Source of the DNA: an uncultured Bacteroidales bacterium
GTDB lineage: Bacteria > Bacteroidota > Bacteroidia > Bacteroidales > Paludibacteraceae
Assembly (NCBI GenBank): GCA_902784585.1
Contig: CACZVM010000002.1
Location: 1-64,000, forward strand
Direction: 5' to 3'
DNA length: 64,000 nucleotides
Positions 36,275-44,845 of the stretch are shown here, in pieces (within the stretch, counting starts at the first letter, position 1; each line of letters opens with the position of its first letter). The notes beneath the pieces were generated by a model. The model searched no databases and was not told the DNA's origin. It saw only the letters and a list, made by a program, of their open reading frames with translations. Made by a program: the position numbers and the translations under genes.

Positions 36275-37513
36275 TTACTTATCTAACAACTTAAGCATTC
36301 CTACCAGGGCCTTCATGCACGCCCGTTCGGTGATCTGTTCGCGCAGGTGTCCCAGATGGAAGCACTCGGCCGTGGTGCCTTCGGGTGTGGCCCAGGCTAT
36401 CCACACGGTGCCTACGGGCTTCTCCGGCGTGCCTCCCGACGGCCCTGCTATGCCGCTGGTGGCTATTGCATAATCAGTGTGCAGCAGTTGGCGAACATGC
36501 TCCGCCATCACACGCACCACCTCTTCGCTCACCACTCCGTGCGCACGAATCATCTCTGCGGGTACACCCAGCACCTGCTCCTTGACGCTATTGTCGTAGC
36601 TGACAACCGAGCCCCAATAGAAGGCGGACGAACCGGCATGCCGGTTGAGCAAGGCAGCCAGTCGGCCACCGGTGCAACTCTCTGCCGTGGCGATGGTAGC
36701 GCCCCGCGCTTTGAGTCGTTCACCCACCAGCACCTCGAGCGGTTGGTCGCTGTCGGCTATCCTATAGTCGGCCGTGAGTGTCTGCAGCCGGTCCACCCAC
36801 GCTTGCATCTCTGCCTCCGTCAGGTCGCCGTACGACGACAGGCGCAGACGGATGATGCCATCTTTGGGCAGGTAGGCCAGATGCAATCCCTCCGGCATGC
36901 TGTTCTCGAAGTTCTCCAGCAAAATAGCCAAGCGGCTCTCGGGAATACCCGTCACCTGCAGAGTGCGATGCAAAATGGCTGAATGCTGAGTGCTGAATGC
37001 TGAATGCTCCAAATACGGCAGTATTTGCTCCTCCATGGCTATCTTCATCTCATAGGGAACGCCGGGCATGCAGACCAGCATCTTGTCGTCTTTGCGGAAC
37101 ACCATCAGCGGTGCACTGCCTACCCTGTTCTCCAGGATCGTTGCGTTCTCCGGCACCTGCCACTGCGTGGCTGTCAGTCGGTTCAGCACATCGGGGCGAT
37201 CGGCGTAGAGGCGCTGTATATGCAGGCGCACCTGCTCGTCCTCCACCAGACGCGTATGGAAATAGTCGCACAGCACCTGCTTGGTTATATCATCCTTGGT
37301 AGGCCCCAAGCCACCGGTGGTCAGCACCAACTCGGCACGAGAGAAGGCCTCGTCGAGTGCGGCGATGATATGCGCCCGTTCGTCATGTACGGACGTGATC
37401 TGAAACAGTTCGATCCCTTGTTCATTCAGGCGTTCTGCCATCCAGGCGGAGTTGGTATCCACCACCTGTCCGATCAGCAGTTCGTCTCCTATGGTAATTA
37501 TCTCTGCGCGCAT
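36275..37513 (-). CDS. cinA: CinA-family protein (NMN amidohydrolase type)
   Basis: 412 aa from the ATG at 37513 (MRAEIITIGDELLIGQ); seven codons further upstream come from a heptamer array. N-terminal MoaB/MogA-like domain (TTGGLGPTKDDITKQ) and C-terminal CinA domain (IATAESCTGGRLAALLNRHAGSS, YAIATSGIAGPSGG). Members deamidate nicotinamide mononucleotide and hydrolyse ADP-ribose in pyridine nucleotide salvage. A heptamer array at 36977-37010 adds EHSAFSTQHSAIL between the two parts. Confidence 0.95.
   Translation of the reverse strand: MRAEIITIGDELLIGQVVDTNSAWMAERLNEQGIELFQITSVHDERAHIIAALDEAFSRAELVLTTGGLGPTKDDITKQVLCDYFHTRLVEDEQVRLHIQRLYADRPDVLNRLTATQWQVPENATILENRVGSAPLMVFRKDDKMLVCMPGVPYEMKIAMEEQILPYLEHSAFSTQHSAILHRTLQVTGIPESRLAILLENFENSMPEGLHLAYLPKDGIIRLRLSSYGDLTEAEMQAWVDRLQTLTADYRIADSDQPLEVLVGERLKARGATIATAESCTGGRLAALLNRHAGSSAFYWGSVVSYDNSVKEQVLGVPAEMIRAHGVVSEEVVRVMAEHVRQLLHTDYAIATSGIAGPSGGTPEKPVGTVWIAWATPEGTTAECFHLGHLREQITERACMKALVGMLKLLDK
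36977..37010 (-). repeat. Heptamer array, unit TGCTGAA, inside cinA
   Basis: On the plus strand: GGCTGAA, TGCTGAG, TGCTGAA, TGCTGAA, TGCTCC. In frame. Confidence 0.85.
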
Positions 37514-37520
37514 AAAAAAC

Positions 37521-37555
37521 AATTCAAAATTCAAAATTCAAAATTCAAAATTCTT
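37521..37555 (-). repeat. Heptamer array, unit AATTCAA, five copies, upstream of cinA
   Basis: Four perfect AATTCAA and one AATTCTT, starting 8 bp upstream of the cinA ATG. Directly followed by a CCCC-AAA-GGGG hairpin and ACGATTATT. Confidence 0.9.
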
Positions 37556-37579
37556 ATCCCCAAAGGGGAACGATTATTT
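37551..37579. repeat. Short hairpin element, copy 1 (TTCTTA-CCCC-GGGG-ACGATTATT)
   Basis: TTCTTATCCCCAAAGGGG followed by AACGATTATTT. A close copy lies at 58107-58136 after tRNA-Thr. Confidence 0.5.
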
Positions 37580-37585
37580 CACAAT

Positions 37586-38176
37586 TCATTTGCTCATTTG
37601 TTTGTGCCATTCCTCTGCGGTCAGGCACAGTTCATCATACCAGGCTTGTCCGAAGCGTCGTATCAGCGGTTCGCGTAGGAAGCGATACAGCGGGATATGC
37701 TGTTTCTTACCCAGCATACGGGCACAATGGCATATATCCCAACGGTGGTACTCCAGTCCCATCATCTCCCCCACTCTCGTCAGACGTATCGGATAGAGGT
37801 GACAACTAATGGGCTTGATAAATTGGTGATTGGTGATTGATGATTGGTTATAGTATTTCTCTATGAGGCAGTATGTCCAGCCGCGATGGTCGGTGCGGGC
37901 AAAGATACAATCTTTGCCATTGACGATCGAGAGCACCTGTTCGCCGGAAGGATCGAGGTAGCTGAGTCCTTGCGTTTCAAGCACCTCGCGTGCCTCTTTG
38001 GTCATCTGTGGTAAGAGTTCCGGCAACAAAGCTTTGATCTGCTTCAACTCCTCATCCGTGACGGGTGCACCCGCATCGCCCTCTATACAGCAACAACCGC
38101 GACAGGTCTCCAAATCGCAGCAGAACTCCTTCTCCAGCACATCCAGGCTGACTAATGTATTCTGTATGAGGAACAT
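37586..38176 (-). CDS. DUF3109 family protein (Cys-rich, YkgJ-like)
   Basis: 196 aa. It has an N-terminal Cys cluster (FCCDLETCRGCCCIEGDAGAP) and later Cys (DCIFA, TYCLIEKYY, ISCHLYPIR, WDICHCARM), consistent with a metal- or Fe-S-binding fold. The family is widespread in Bacteroidetes, and its function is unknown. A heptamer array in frame (QSSITNHQFI) interrupts the stretch between KYY and KPISCHLYPIR, where relatives are continuous. The ATG abuts another array. Confidence 0.92.
   Translation of the reverse strand: MFLIQNTLVSLDVLEKEFCCDLETCRGCCCIEGDAGAPVTDEELKQIKALLPELLPQMTKEAREVLETQGLSYLDPSGEQVLSIVNGKDCIFARTDHRGWTYCLIEKYYNQSSITNHQFIKPISCHLYPIRLTRVGEMMGLEYHRWDICHCARMLGKKQHIPLYRFLREPLIRRFGQAWYDELCLTAEEWHKQMSK
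37821..37851 (-). repeat. Heptamer array, unit ATTGGTG, inside the DUF3109 gene
   Basis: On the plus strand: ATTGGTG, ATTGGTG, ATTGATG, ATTGGTT, AT. In frame. Confidence 0.85.
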
Positions 38177-38223
38177 TCTTAATTCTTAATTTTGAATTTT
38201 GAATTCTGAATTCTGAATTATAA
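38175..38223 (-). repeat. Heptamer array, unit AATTCTG/AATTTTG, seven copies, between mntP and the DUF3109 gene
   Basis: On the plus strand: CATTCTT, AATTCTT, AATTTTG, AATTTTG, AATTCTG, AATTCTG, AATTATA. It holds the mntP stop codon at one end and touches the DUF3109 start codon at the other. Confidence 0.9.
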
Positions 38224-38778
38224 CATCATCCTCCCTTCCATCCAGATCTTCAGGCCTATACCTATCAAGATCAGTCCGCCCATCAGCTCCACGTTCCAAT
38301 GGAAGCGTTCGCCTATATATCTGCCGATGAGGTAACCGCCGATGGCGAAGAGGAGGCTGACGAGTCCGATGATGCCGACACCTATCCAGAGCACCTGCGG
38401 TACGGGAATGAAGATCACTCCGGTGGCCAGGGCATCGATGGAGGTGGCTACGGCCAGCAGCAGGAGGTTAAGCCATCCCCAACCGCCTTTCTCCTCCTCT
38501 CTCTGCTGCAGCGACTCCCAGATCATCTTTCCGCCGATGCCGAGCAGCAGCGTCAGGGCTATCCACGGGGCATAGACGCGAAAGAAATCGGCGAACACCC
38601 CTCCGGTGTAGTAACCTATCAGCGGCATGCCCCCCTGGAAGAGTCCGAAGAGCACAGCCATCCGCAGGGGTTGAGGACGATCGGCCGAGACACGCGTGGA
38701 CAGACCCTGCGCAATGCTCACCGCAAAACAATCCATCGCCAACCCGATAGCAATCAATATGATGGATAATAAATCCAT
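38218..38778 (-). CDS. mntP: Manganese efflux pump
   Basis: 186 aa from the ATG at 38778. Six membrane helices in two repeated halves, each with an acidic motif: GLAMDCFAVSIAQG near the N-terminus and SIDALATGVIF near residue 115. These Asp residues are needed for Mn2+ export in this family. The start is immediately followed upstream by a heptamer array, and the stop lies inside another. Confidence 0.94.
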   Translation of the reverse strand: MDLLSIILIAIGLAMDCFAVSIAQGLSTRVSADRPQPLRMAVLFGLFQGGMPLIGYYTGGVFADFFRVYAPWIALTLLLGIGGKMIWESLQQREEEKGGWGWLNLLLLAVATSIDALATGVIFIPVPQVLWIGVGIIGLVSLLFAIGGYLIGRYIGERFHWNVELMGGLILIGIGLKIWMEGRMML

Positions 38779-38817
38779 TACCAATCACCAATTACCAATC
38801 ACCAATTACCAATTACC
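38776..38817 (-). repeat. Heptamer array, unit AATTACC/AATCACC, six copies, upstream of mntP
   Basis: On the plus strand: CATTACC, AATCACC, AATTACC, AATCACC, AATTACC, AATTACC. Its first three bases are the mntP start codon. Confidence 0.9.
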
Positions 38818-38829
38818 AGTGAGAAATTT

Positions 38830-39378
38830 TTAATTTCTCCTGTACTTGTACCGTGCACCGGTCTTACCCTTGGCGATAGACGCCAGTTTGTTGCGGACGA
38901 AGGTCTTGCGGATGGGCGAGATGCGATCGGTGAACACATGTCCCTCCAGGTGGTCGTACTCATGCTGGACGATACGAGCCTGAAAACCCGTAAAGGTCTC
39001 TTCGTGTTCCTCGAAGTTCTCATCCAGAAAACGCAGGACGATCGTCTCGGGGCGCACCACGTTCTCGCTGATACCGGGCAAAGAGAGACAGCCCTCGCTA
39101 TAGGTGCAGGTTTGCTCGCTCTCTTCGATCAGTTCCGGATTGATAAACACCCGTTTGAAGTCCTTGCACTCGGGATAGTCCTCGCCCAGCTCGCTACCGT
39201 CCACGACGAACAGTCGCCAGGGTTTGCCTATCTGCGGTGCCGCCAGGCCGCAGCCCTCTGCGGCCGTGAGGGTTTCAAACATATCAGCAATCAGTTGCTT
39301 GAGTTCCGGCGTCGGTTCTATCTCCTCCGCCTCTTTGCGTAATACCGGTTGCCCGTATAGATATATTGGTAAAATCAT
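38830..39378 (-). CDS. def: Peptide deformylase
   Basis: 182 aa. Removes the formyl group from new proteins; cytosolic metalloenzyme. All three motifs are present: GCGLAAPQIG, EGCLSLPG and QHEYDHLEG. The internal acidic insert (ELGEDYPECKDFKR) is normal for Bacteroidetes enzymes. Between ruvX upstream and mntP downstream. Confidence 0.97.
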   Translation of the reverse strand: MILPIYLYGQPVLRKEAEEIEPTPELKQLIADMFETLTAAEGCGLAAPQIGKPWRLFVVDGSELGEDYPECKDFKRVFINPELIEESEQTCTYSEGCLSLPGISENVVRPETIVLRFLDENFEEHEETFTGFQARIVQHEYDHLEGHVFTDRISPIRKTFVRNKLASIAKGKTGARYKYRRN

Positions 39379-39386
39379 AGATATTA

Positions 39387-39421
39387 TTTATGATTTATGA
39401 GTTCAAATTTATGATTTAAAC
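39387..39421 (-). repeat. Heptamer array, unit TTTATGA, between ruvX and def
   Basis: On the plus strand: TTTATGA, TTTATGA, GTTCAAA, TTTATGA, TTTAAAC. The ruvX stop codon lies inside. Confidence 0.8.
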
Positions 39422-39822
39422 TCGAGGTATCCCTCGAGGATGATGCAAGCAGCTATCTTATCTACCACTGCTTTGTCCTGCCGGTCTTTCTTCTTCATGC
39501 CACCGGCGAGCATCGCACGATGCGCCAGCACCGAGGTGAAGCGCTCGTCATACATAGTTATCGGTTTATCTGGGAATTGTTTTCGGAAGTTCCCCATGAA
39601 CGGCCGTATATAGTTCATCGACTCCGAGTCCTGTCCGTTCATCTGCGTAGGATGACCTATTACCACCTCGTCCACTTGTTCGTGTGCGAAGTAATCGGTC
39701 AGCCATGCCATCAGGCCGTTGGTCTCAATCGTAAGCAACGGATTAGCCGTTATTCGGAGCGGATCCGTAACGGCTAATCCTGTACGCTTACGACCGTAGT
39801 CTATCGCTAAGATGCGACCCAT
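39409..39822 (-). CDS. ruvX: Putative pre-16S rRNA nuclease / Holliday junction resolvase YqgF
   Basis: 137 aa, full length. RNase H-like fold with the catalytic Asp in ILAIDYGRKRTGLAV, the VVIGHPTQMNG loop, DERFTSVLA and the final Asp/Lys in KDRQDKAVVDKIAA. The family matures the 5' end of 16S rRNA. The ATG overlaps the stop of the TPR gene (TAATG). Confidence 0.95.
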   Translation of the reverse strand: MGRILAIDYGRKRTGLAVTDPLRITANPLLTIETNGLMAWLTDYFAHEQVDEVVIGHPTQMNGQDSESMNYIRPFMGNFRKQFPDKPITMYDERFTSVLAHRAMLAGGMKKKDRQDKAVVDKIAACIILEGYLEFKS

Positions 39823-41063
39823 TAGAGGTTCTGCAGTTTTTCGTTCATCTCGTTGTACTTGTCGTCCATGCCGAAGCGGTAGTAGAGGCCCTTCAGCGTC
39901 TGGATGTAGGTACGGTCGGTCGGGTTGAGTTCGTGTGCTTTCTCGAAGAAGGGCAACGACTCACGGAACACGACGTTCATCTCCTCCAGGGCTTTCTTGT
40001 ACGCCTTGTTGTCGCTGATCATGGCTGCGTCCTCGTTCATCTTCACGGCCTGGTTGTAATAGACGCGACCCTTGCCGGCCTGTGCGTCAGCCATCGTCGG
40101 ATCGATCACCAGTGCCTGGTCGAAGTCGGCCAGTGCCTCAGCATAGTGCTTCTGGTTCTCGTTGAGGTTACCGCGGATCAGGTAGTACTGAGCCACGTTG
40201 GGTTCGTTGGCGATAGCCGTAGCCAGATAGTCGATAGCCGTCTGCTCCTGACCGGAGAAGATATAGTAGTTGATCAGGTTCTGGAGGAACCAACTCTCCT
40301 GCGGGAAGCGAGCGATGGCGTTCTGGAGCGTAGCCACAAACTTGGCGGTGTCCTTCAGCGCCACATACTCCTGATAGAGGAACTGGTTGGTAGAGACAGC
40401 CTCATACTCACCGTCCTTGAGTTGCTCGAGCAGCGCCACTGCCTCCGGGTGGAGTTCGCTCTGTACGGCGAAGATGGCAGCGTAGTACTTATACTGGATA
40501 TACGTGGTGTCACGCGGCATATCCTTCTGCAGCTTCGCATCTTGCATCATCTCCAGTTCAGGAATATCGATATGCATCTTGAAGGCACGGTACGCACCCT
40601 CGTAGTCGCGTTGCTCATTCAGATAGATACCGTACTTGACGAGTTCCAGTCCCTTGTAGTACTCCAGCATCATCTTCTGCAGCTTACCGCGCATCTTCGG
40701 GTCGGTCGGCACCTCGTTGCCCTTCTTGTCGGTAGTGAGCACCTGTGCCAGTTTGTCGGCTTTGAGCCAGTAGTTGTAGCTCTCTACTACGGCCTGACCG
40801 GCAGCAGCCTTGTTGATGCCCTGACCCATCATCTCGTTGTAGTTCTCGCGTTGGTTCTCTTTGTAGCCTACCATACCGGCCCAGTAATAGGTCTCGGCGG
40901 TCGGTTCCTGAGCGAGGGCTTCCTCCATCAGGTCACGCGCCTCACGGAAATCCGGAGTCTCAGCGTTGCACAAACTCTTCGCTTTTTTCACCAGCGGGTT
41001 TTTCTGCGCCATGCAGCCGGCACTCATGAGCACCAAGGCTGCCAAGATCAAACTTTTTCTCAT
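39822..41063 (-). CDS. TPR-repeat lipoprotein
   Basis: 413 aa. Signal sequence with a possible lipobox (LMSAGC, Cys about 17), then helical TPR units, clearest in the second half (AQYYLIRGNLNENQKHYAEALADFDQALVIDPTMADAQAGKGRVYYN). It is probably a periplasm-facing scaffold at the outer or inner membrane. It lies 11 nt after gyrA and is probably in the gyrA transcript; a link to gyrase function is not implied. Confidence 0.88.
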   Translation of the reverse strand: MRKSLILAALVLMSAGCMAQKNPLVKKAKSLCNAETPDFREARDLMEEALAQEPTAETYYWAGMVGYKENQRENYNEMMGQGINKAAAGQAVVESYNYWLKADKLAQVLTTDKKGNEVPTDPKMRGKLQKMMLEYYKGLELVKYGIYLNEQRDYEGAYRAFKMHIDIPELEMMQDAKLQKDMPRDTTYIQYKYYAAIFAVQSELHPEAVALLEQLKDGEYEAVSTNQFLYQEYVALKDTAKFVATLQNAIARFPQESWFLQNLINYYIFSGQEQTAIDYLATAIANEPNVAQYYLIRGNLNENQKHYAEALADFDQALVIDPTMADAQAGKGRVYYNQAVKMNEDAAMISDNKAYKKALEEMNVVFRESLPFFEKAHELNPTDRTYIQTLKGLYYRFGMDDKYNEMNEKLQNL

Positions 41064-41074
41064 AATACGTAATA

Positions 41075-43678
41075 TTATTCGTTTGTTTCGTTGTTGTTTT
41101 CTTCATTCGGCTGCGTAGCCGCATCATTGAGCGGCTCTGCCGCGCTCATTTCACCATTCTCATCTTCGTCTTTCGGTACGATACATCCGCTGACGAGGGT
41201 GTCGTTGCGTTTGACGAGGTCGATCAGTTTGACGCCTTGTGCGGCGCGTCCTGTCTGACGAATCGGGCTGACGGCCATACGGATGGCGGTACCGGACTTG
41301 GTCATGAGCATCAGGTCGTCCTCGTCGGTCACGGCGTGGATGCCTACCAGATGACCTGTCTTCTCGGTGATCTCTATGGTCTTCACACCCTTACCGCCAC
41401 GGTAGGTGACACGATAGATAGCGTTGCCTTCCTCATCATCGACGGCGGTACGCTTACCGAATCCGTGCTCGGAGATGACGAGAATAGTCTTGTCTGTACC
41501 CTTCTCTACACAAACCGTGCCAATCACGCGATCTTGGCCATCTTCTTCCAAAGTTATTGCCTTCACGCCGGTTGCTCCACGGCCCATCGGACGCACGCCT
41601 GCCTCGTTGAATCGGCATACCTTACCGTTGTACGAAGCCACGAGCATCTCGCTCTGTCCGTCGGTTAGCGTGACGCCTATCAGCTCGTCGCCTTCGCGCA
41701 GACCCAGGGCGATGATACCATTGGCACGCGGACGGCTGTAGGCCTCCAGCGTGGTCTTCTTCATCAGACCATTCTTGGTGATGAAGATCAGGTAGTGGTT
41801 CTCCACGTACTCCTGGTCGTTCAGTCCCTTGACGTTGATGCAGGTACGTACCTTGTCGCCCTTCTGCAGGTTGATCATGTTCTGGATGGCACGGCCTTTC
41901 GACTGCTTGTTGCCCTCGGGCAGCTCATATACCTTGAGCCAGTAGAGGCGACCCATCTCGGTGAAGAACATCATGGTCGAGTGCATCGACGCCTGGTGAA
42001 CATACTCGATGAAGTCCTGGTCGCGTGCGCTGCCGGCCTTGCTGCCGATGCCGCCGCGTGTCTGCTGACGGAAGTCGGCCAGCGGGGTACGCTTGATATA
42101 GCCGAGGTGGGAGATGGTGATCACCATATCGTCGTCGGCATACATATCTTCGGGGTTGAACTCGGTAGCCATCTTCACGATCTTGGTGCGACGCTCGTCG
42201 GCGAACTTCTCCTTGATCTCCACGAGTTCGGCATTGATCACGTCGTAGCGCATCTCCTCGTTGGCGAGCAACTCGTTGAGGTGTGCAATCAGTTTCTCTA
42301 TCTCGGCGTACTCGTTCTTCAGTTCATCGATACGCAGGCCTGTCAGCTGGCTCAGACGCATATCGACGATGGCTTTCGACTGCAGGTTGTCGAGGTTGAA
42401 TCGCTGCTCGAGGTTAGCCTGAGCGTCGGCCGGCGTACGGCTGGCGCGGATGATACGTACCACCTCGTCGATGTTATCTACGGCGATGATCAAGCCCTCC
42501 AAGATATGTGCTTTCTCCTCGGCTTTCTTCAGTTCGAAGCGTGTGCGGCGGGTCACCACCTCCATGCGGTGCTCGATGAAGTTACCTATCAGCTGCTTGA
42601 GGTTGAGCAGCATCGGACGGCCCTTGACGAGGGCGATGCTGTTCACAGCGAAGCTCGACTGCAGGGCGGTGAACTTATATAGTTTGTTGAGCACCACCTG
42701 TGCGTTGGCGTCGCGCTTGACGTCGATGACGATGCGGATGTCGCGCTTCGAGTGGTCCTGTATGTCGGATATACCTTCTATCTTCTTGTCGTTGGCCAGT
42801 TCGGCGATGGCTTTCACCAGTTCGTTCTTCACCACGCCGTAGGGCAGTTCGGTGATGACGATACGCTCGCGACCGTTGTCGTCGGTCTCGATGTCGGCGT
42901 TGGAGCGGATCACCACGCGGCCGCGACCGGTCTCATACGCGTCCTTGACGCCCTGATAGCCGTAGATGGTACCGCCTGTCGGGAAATCCGGTGCCTTGAC
43001 GTACTCCATCAGGTCCTCCACGCTTATCTCCGGGCAGAACTCGTCGTGCATACGTGCCTTGATGTTGTTGACGTAGGCGCAGCAGCCGTCTATCACCTCA
43101 CCCAGATTATGGGTCGGCATGTTGGTAGCCATACCTACGGCTATACCGCTCGCGCCGTTCACCAGCAGATTGGGGAAGCGGCAAGGCAGCACTACCGGCT
43201 CGCGCAGCGAGTCGTCGAAGTTGAGCTGCATGTCCACGGTGTCCTTCTCGATGTCGCGCAGCATTTCCTCGGCCAGCTTGGAGAGGCGTGCCTCGGTGTA
43301 ACGCATGGCGGCAGGGCTGTCGCCGTCCACCGAACCGAAGTTACCTTGTCCGTCCACGAGGCAATAACGCATTGCCCAGGGCTGTGCCATACGCACGAGT
43401 GTACCGTAGATAGAGCTGTCGCCGTGGGGGTGGTACTTACCCATCACCTCACCCACGATACGTGCGCTCTTCTTCGTCGGCTTGTCGGAGGTGTTACCCA
43501 GTTCGTTCATACCAAACAGCACACGGCGGTGTACGGGTTTGAAGCCATCACGCACATCGGGCAGCGCACGGCTTACGATCACAGACATCGAGTAGTCGAT
43601 ATACGAGGACTTCATTTCCTCATCGATCTTCACGGGGATGATGTGATCATTCTTGATCATTTCGTTGTTTTCTTCCAT
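41075..43678 (-). CDS. gyrA: DNA gyrase subunit A
   Basis: 867 aa. Cuts and rejoins both DNA strands during negative supercoiling, with GyrB. The quinolone-resistance region is visible as [25 protein letters not shown], and the catalytic Tyr sits in [11 protein letters not shown] (about residue 126). Six beta-pinwheel blades make up the C-terminal domain, including the GyrA-box-like [14 protein letters not shown] and the [11 protein letters not shown] segment. The tail is acidic ([15 protein letters not shown]). It has its own promoter. Confidence 0.98.
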   Translation of the reverse strand: MEENNEMIKNDHIIPVKIDEEMKSSYIDYSMSVIVSRALPDVRDGFKPVHRRVLFGMNELGNTSDKPTKKSARIVGEVMGKYHPHGDSSIYGTLVRMAQPWAMRYCLVDGQGNFGSVDGDSPAAMRYTEARLSKLAEEMLRDIEKDTVDMQLNFDDSLREPVVLPCRFPNLLVNGASGIAVGMATNMPTHNLGEVIDGCCAYVNNIKARMHDEFCPEISVEDLMEYVKAPDFPTGGTIYGYQGVKDAYETGRGRVVIRSNADIETDDNGRERIVITELPYGVVKNELVKAIAELANDKKIEGISDIQDHSKRDIRIVIDVKRDANAQVVLNKLYKFTALQSSFAVNSIALVKGRPMLLNLKQLIGNFIEHRMEVVTRRTRFELKKAEEKAHILEGLIIAVDNIDEVVRIIRASRTPADAQANLEQRFNLDNLQSKAIVDMRLSQLTGLRIDELKNEYAEIEKLIAHLNELLANEEMRYDVINAELVEIKEKFADERRTKIVKMATEFNPEDMYADDDMVITISHLGYIKRTPLADFRQQTRGGIGSKAGSARDQDFIEYVHQASMHSTMMFFTEMGRLYWLKVYELPEGNKQSKGRAIQNMINLQKGDKVRTCINVKGLNDQEYVENHYLIFITKNGLMKKTTLEAYSRPRANGIIALGLREGDELIGVTLTDGQSEMLVASYNGKVCRFNEAGVRPMGRGATGVKAITLEEDGQDRVIGTVCVEKGTDKTILVISEHGFGKRTAVDDEEGNAIYRVTYRGGKGVKTIEITEKTGHLVGIHAVTDEDDLMLMTKSGTAIRMAVSPIRQTGRAAQGVKLIDLVKRNDTLVSGCIVPKDEDENGEMSAAEPLNDAATQPNEENNNETNE

Positions 43679-43720
43679 TGCTATAATTGTTATTTAATGA
43701 ATTCCAAATATTTTGCGCTG

Positions 43721-43752
43721 CAAAATTACTACTTTTTTTTGATATATGCAAG
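43721..43752 (-). promoter_or_regulatory. Bacteroidetes-type promoter for gyrA
   Basis: Minus strand: CTTG (43752-43749), 20-nt spacer CATATATCAAAAAAAAGTAG, TAATTTTG (43728-43721). Confidence 0.82.
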
Positions 43753-43912
43753 TTTTTTGCCATTTTTTTGAATTTTTATTCTTTTTCGAGGGGATGTCGA
43801 TAGCTATTCGCCATGCGCTCAGACGGCCTCTAAATGCCCTTTATGCCCTTTTCCTTATTTCTCGCGCACGCCACCGCACGTGTATGGGTGCACCTATCTG
43901 CACGTTCAGTAA

Positions 43913-43942
43913 CGAAAAAAAAGAGAGGCGCGATGCCTCTCC
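43913..43942 (-). terminator. Rho-independent terminator after bcp
   Basis: On the minus strand GAGAGGC, ATCGC, GCCTCTC, then a run of eight T. Confidence 0.85.
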
Positions 43943-43948
43943 TTTTTC

Positions 43949-44389
43949 TCACATGATCTGTGCGGTGTGGTTCTTGGTGTCCACCTTGTCGATGATGCGT
44001 TCCAGTATGCCGTTCTCGTCGAAGATGAAGGTCTTGCGGAGCGTACCCATCGTCACCTTGCCGTAGTTTCGTTTCTCTCCCCATGCGCCGAAGGCCTGTA
44101 GCATCTCGGTGGTAGGGTCGCTCAGCAGCGGGAAGGGCAAGTTGTATTTCTCTTTGAACTTGACGTGCGAGGCCTGGCTGTCCTTGCTCACGCCGAAGAC
44201 CTGATAGCCTTGTGAGAGTAAGGCGTGGTGGTTGTCGCGTATGTTACATGCCTCGGCGGTGCATCCCGGAGTGGAGTCCTTCGGGTAGAAATAGATGACG
44301 GTCTTCTTGCCGAGCATATCTCTGTCGGTGACCATCCTGCCCTGTTCGTCTGCCACGCTAAAAGCAGGCATTTTATCTCCTATATTCAT
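43949..44389 (-). CDS. bcp: Thioredoxin-dependent thiol peroxidase
   Basis: 146 aa peroxiredoxin that reduces hydroperoxides using thioredoxin. The peroxidatic Cys is in YFYPKDSTPGCTAEACNIRD (Cys about 43) with the resolving Cys five residues on, as in the PrxQ type. Together with rubrerythrin and sodB upstream, it forms an oxidative-stress group. A terminator follows; the start lies three bases from a heptamer array. Confidence 0.96.
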   Translation of the reverse strand: MNIGDKMPAFSVADEQGRMVTDRDMLGKKTVIYFYPKDSTPGCTAEACNIRDNHHALLSQGYQVFGVSKDSQASHVKFKEKYNLPFPLLSDPTTEMLQAFGAWGEKRNYGKVTMGTLRKTFIFDENGILERIIDKVDTKNHTAQIM

Positions 44390-44392
44390 GAG

Positions 44393-44441
44393 GGGTTATG
44401 GGTTATGGGTTACGGGTTACGGGTTATGGGTTACGGGTTAT
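44393..44441 (+). repeat. Heptamer array, unit GGGTTAT/GGGTTAC, seven copies, left flank of the four-helix-bundle gene
   Basis: GGGTTAT, GGGTTAT, GGGTTAC, GGGTTAC, GGGTTAT, GGGTTAC, GGGTTAT. The four-helix-bundle stop codon lies inside. An array of the reverse-complement unit lies at 44811-44838. Confidence 0.92.
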
Positions 44442-44751
44442 GGGATTTAAGTCTACGGGAACGGAGACCGGATAATAGCCGAGCCTCTCTATCAATTAAC
44501 TCCATAATATCATTAAAAGATTCAGGAGTAATATAATGAAGATCGCATGCGATATCTAACTGGGTCTCAACTTCCAGCAATGAGCCATAAGCAATCTCAA
44601 TGAATCGAAGTTGCTCCTTCTCAGATACGCGACCAAGTCCTTCTGCAACGTTGGAAGGAATAGATATAACTGCGCGACGCAACTGGTCGCATAGCGCATA
44701 TTGTTCTTCCTTGGGAAACGTTTGCAGCACAGCATAAACGCGAATCACCAA
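44431..44751 (-). CDS. Four-helix-bundle (S23/IVP-type) protein, start codon unclear
   Basis: From the only standard start (TTG at 44751) it encodes 106 aa. The family signature is LRRAVISIPSNVAEGLGR, with FPKEEQYALCDQ before and FIEIAYGSLLEVETQL after. Homologues begin about 15-20 residues earlier with a first helix of the form ...ELDVWxxA...; here the matching residues (RPYKTLDVYTVAKTL) are present in the same frame at 44793-44749, but no ATG, GTG or TTG precedes them. The frame stays open back through the heptamer array to 44859. At the 3' end the last residues (HNP) and the stop lie in the left array. So the gene fills the space between two inverted heptamer arrays and may have lost its start, or use a non-standard one. 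Proteins of this family form small helical oligomers and occur in rRNA intervening sequences and near retroelements; the function here is unknown. Confidence 0.78.
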   Translation of the reverse strand: MVIRVYAVLQTFPKEEQYALCDQLRRAVISIPSNVAEGLGRVSEKEQLRFIEIAYGSLLEVETQLDIACDLHYITPESFNDIMELIDREARLLSGLRSRRLKSHNP

Positions 44752-44810
44752 TGTTTTCGCAACTGTATAGACATCTAATGTCTTATATGGACGTATATAC
44801 TTCGTATTCC

Positions 44811-44838
44811 CGTAACCGGTAACCGATAACCGGTAACC
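44811..44838 (-). repeat. Heptamer array, unit GGTTACG (minus strand), four copies, right flank of the four-helix-bundle gene
   Basis: On the plus strand CGTAACC, GGTAACC, GATAACC, GGTAACC, i.e. the unit of 44393-44441 in inverted orientation. Confidence 0.9.
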
Positions 44839-44845
44839 GTTAAAA

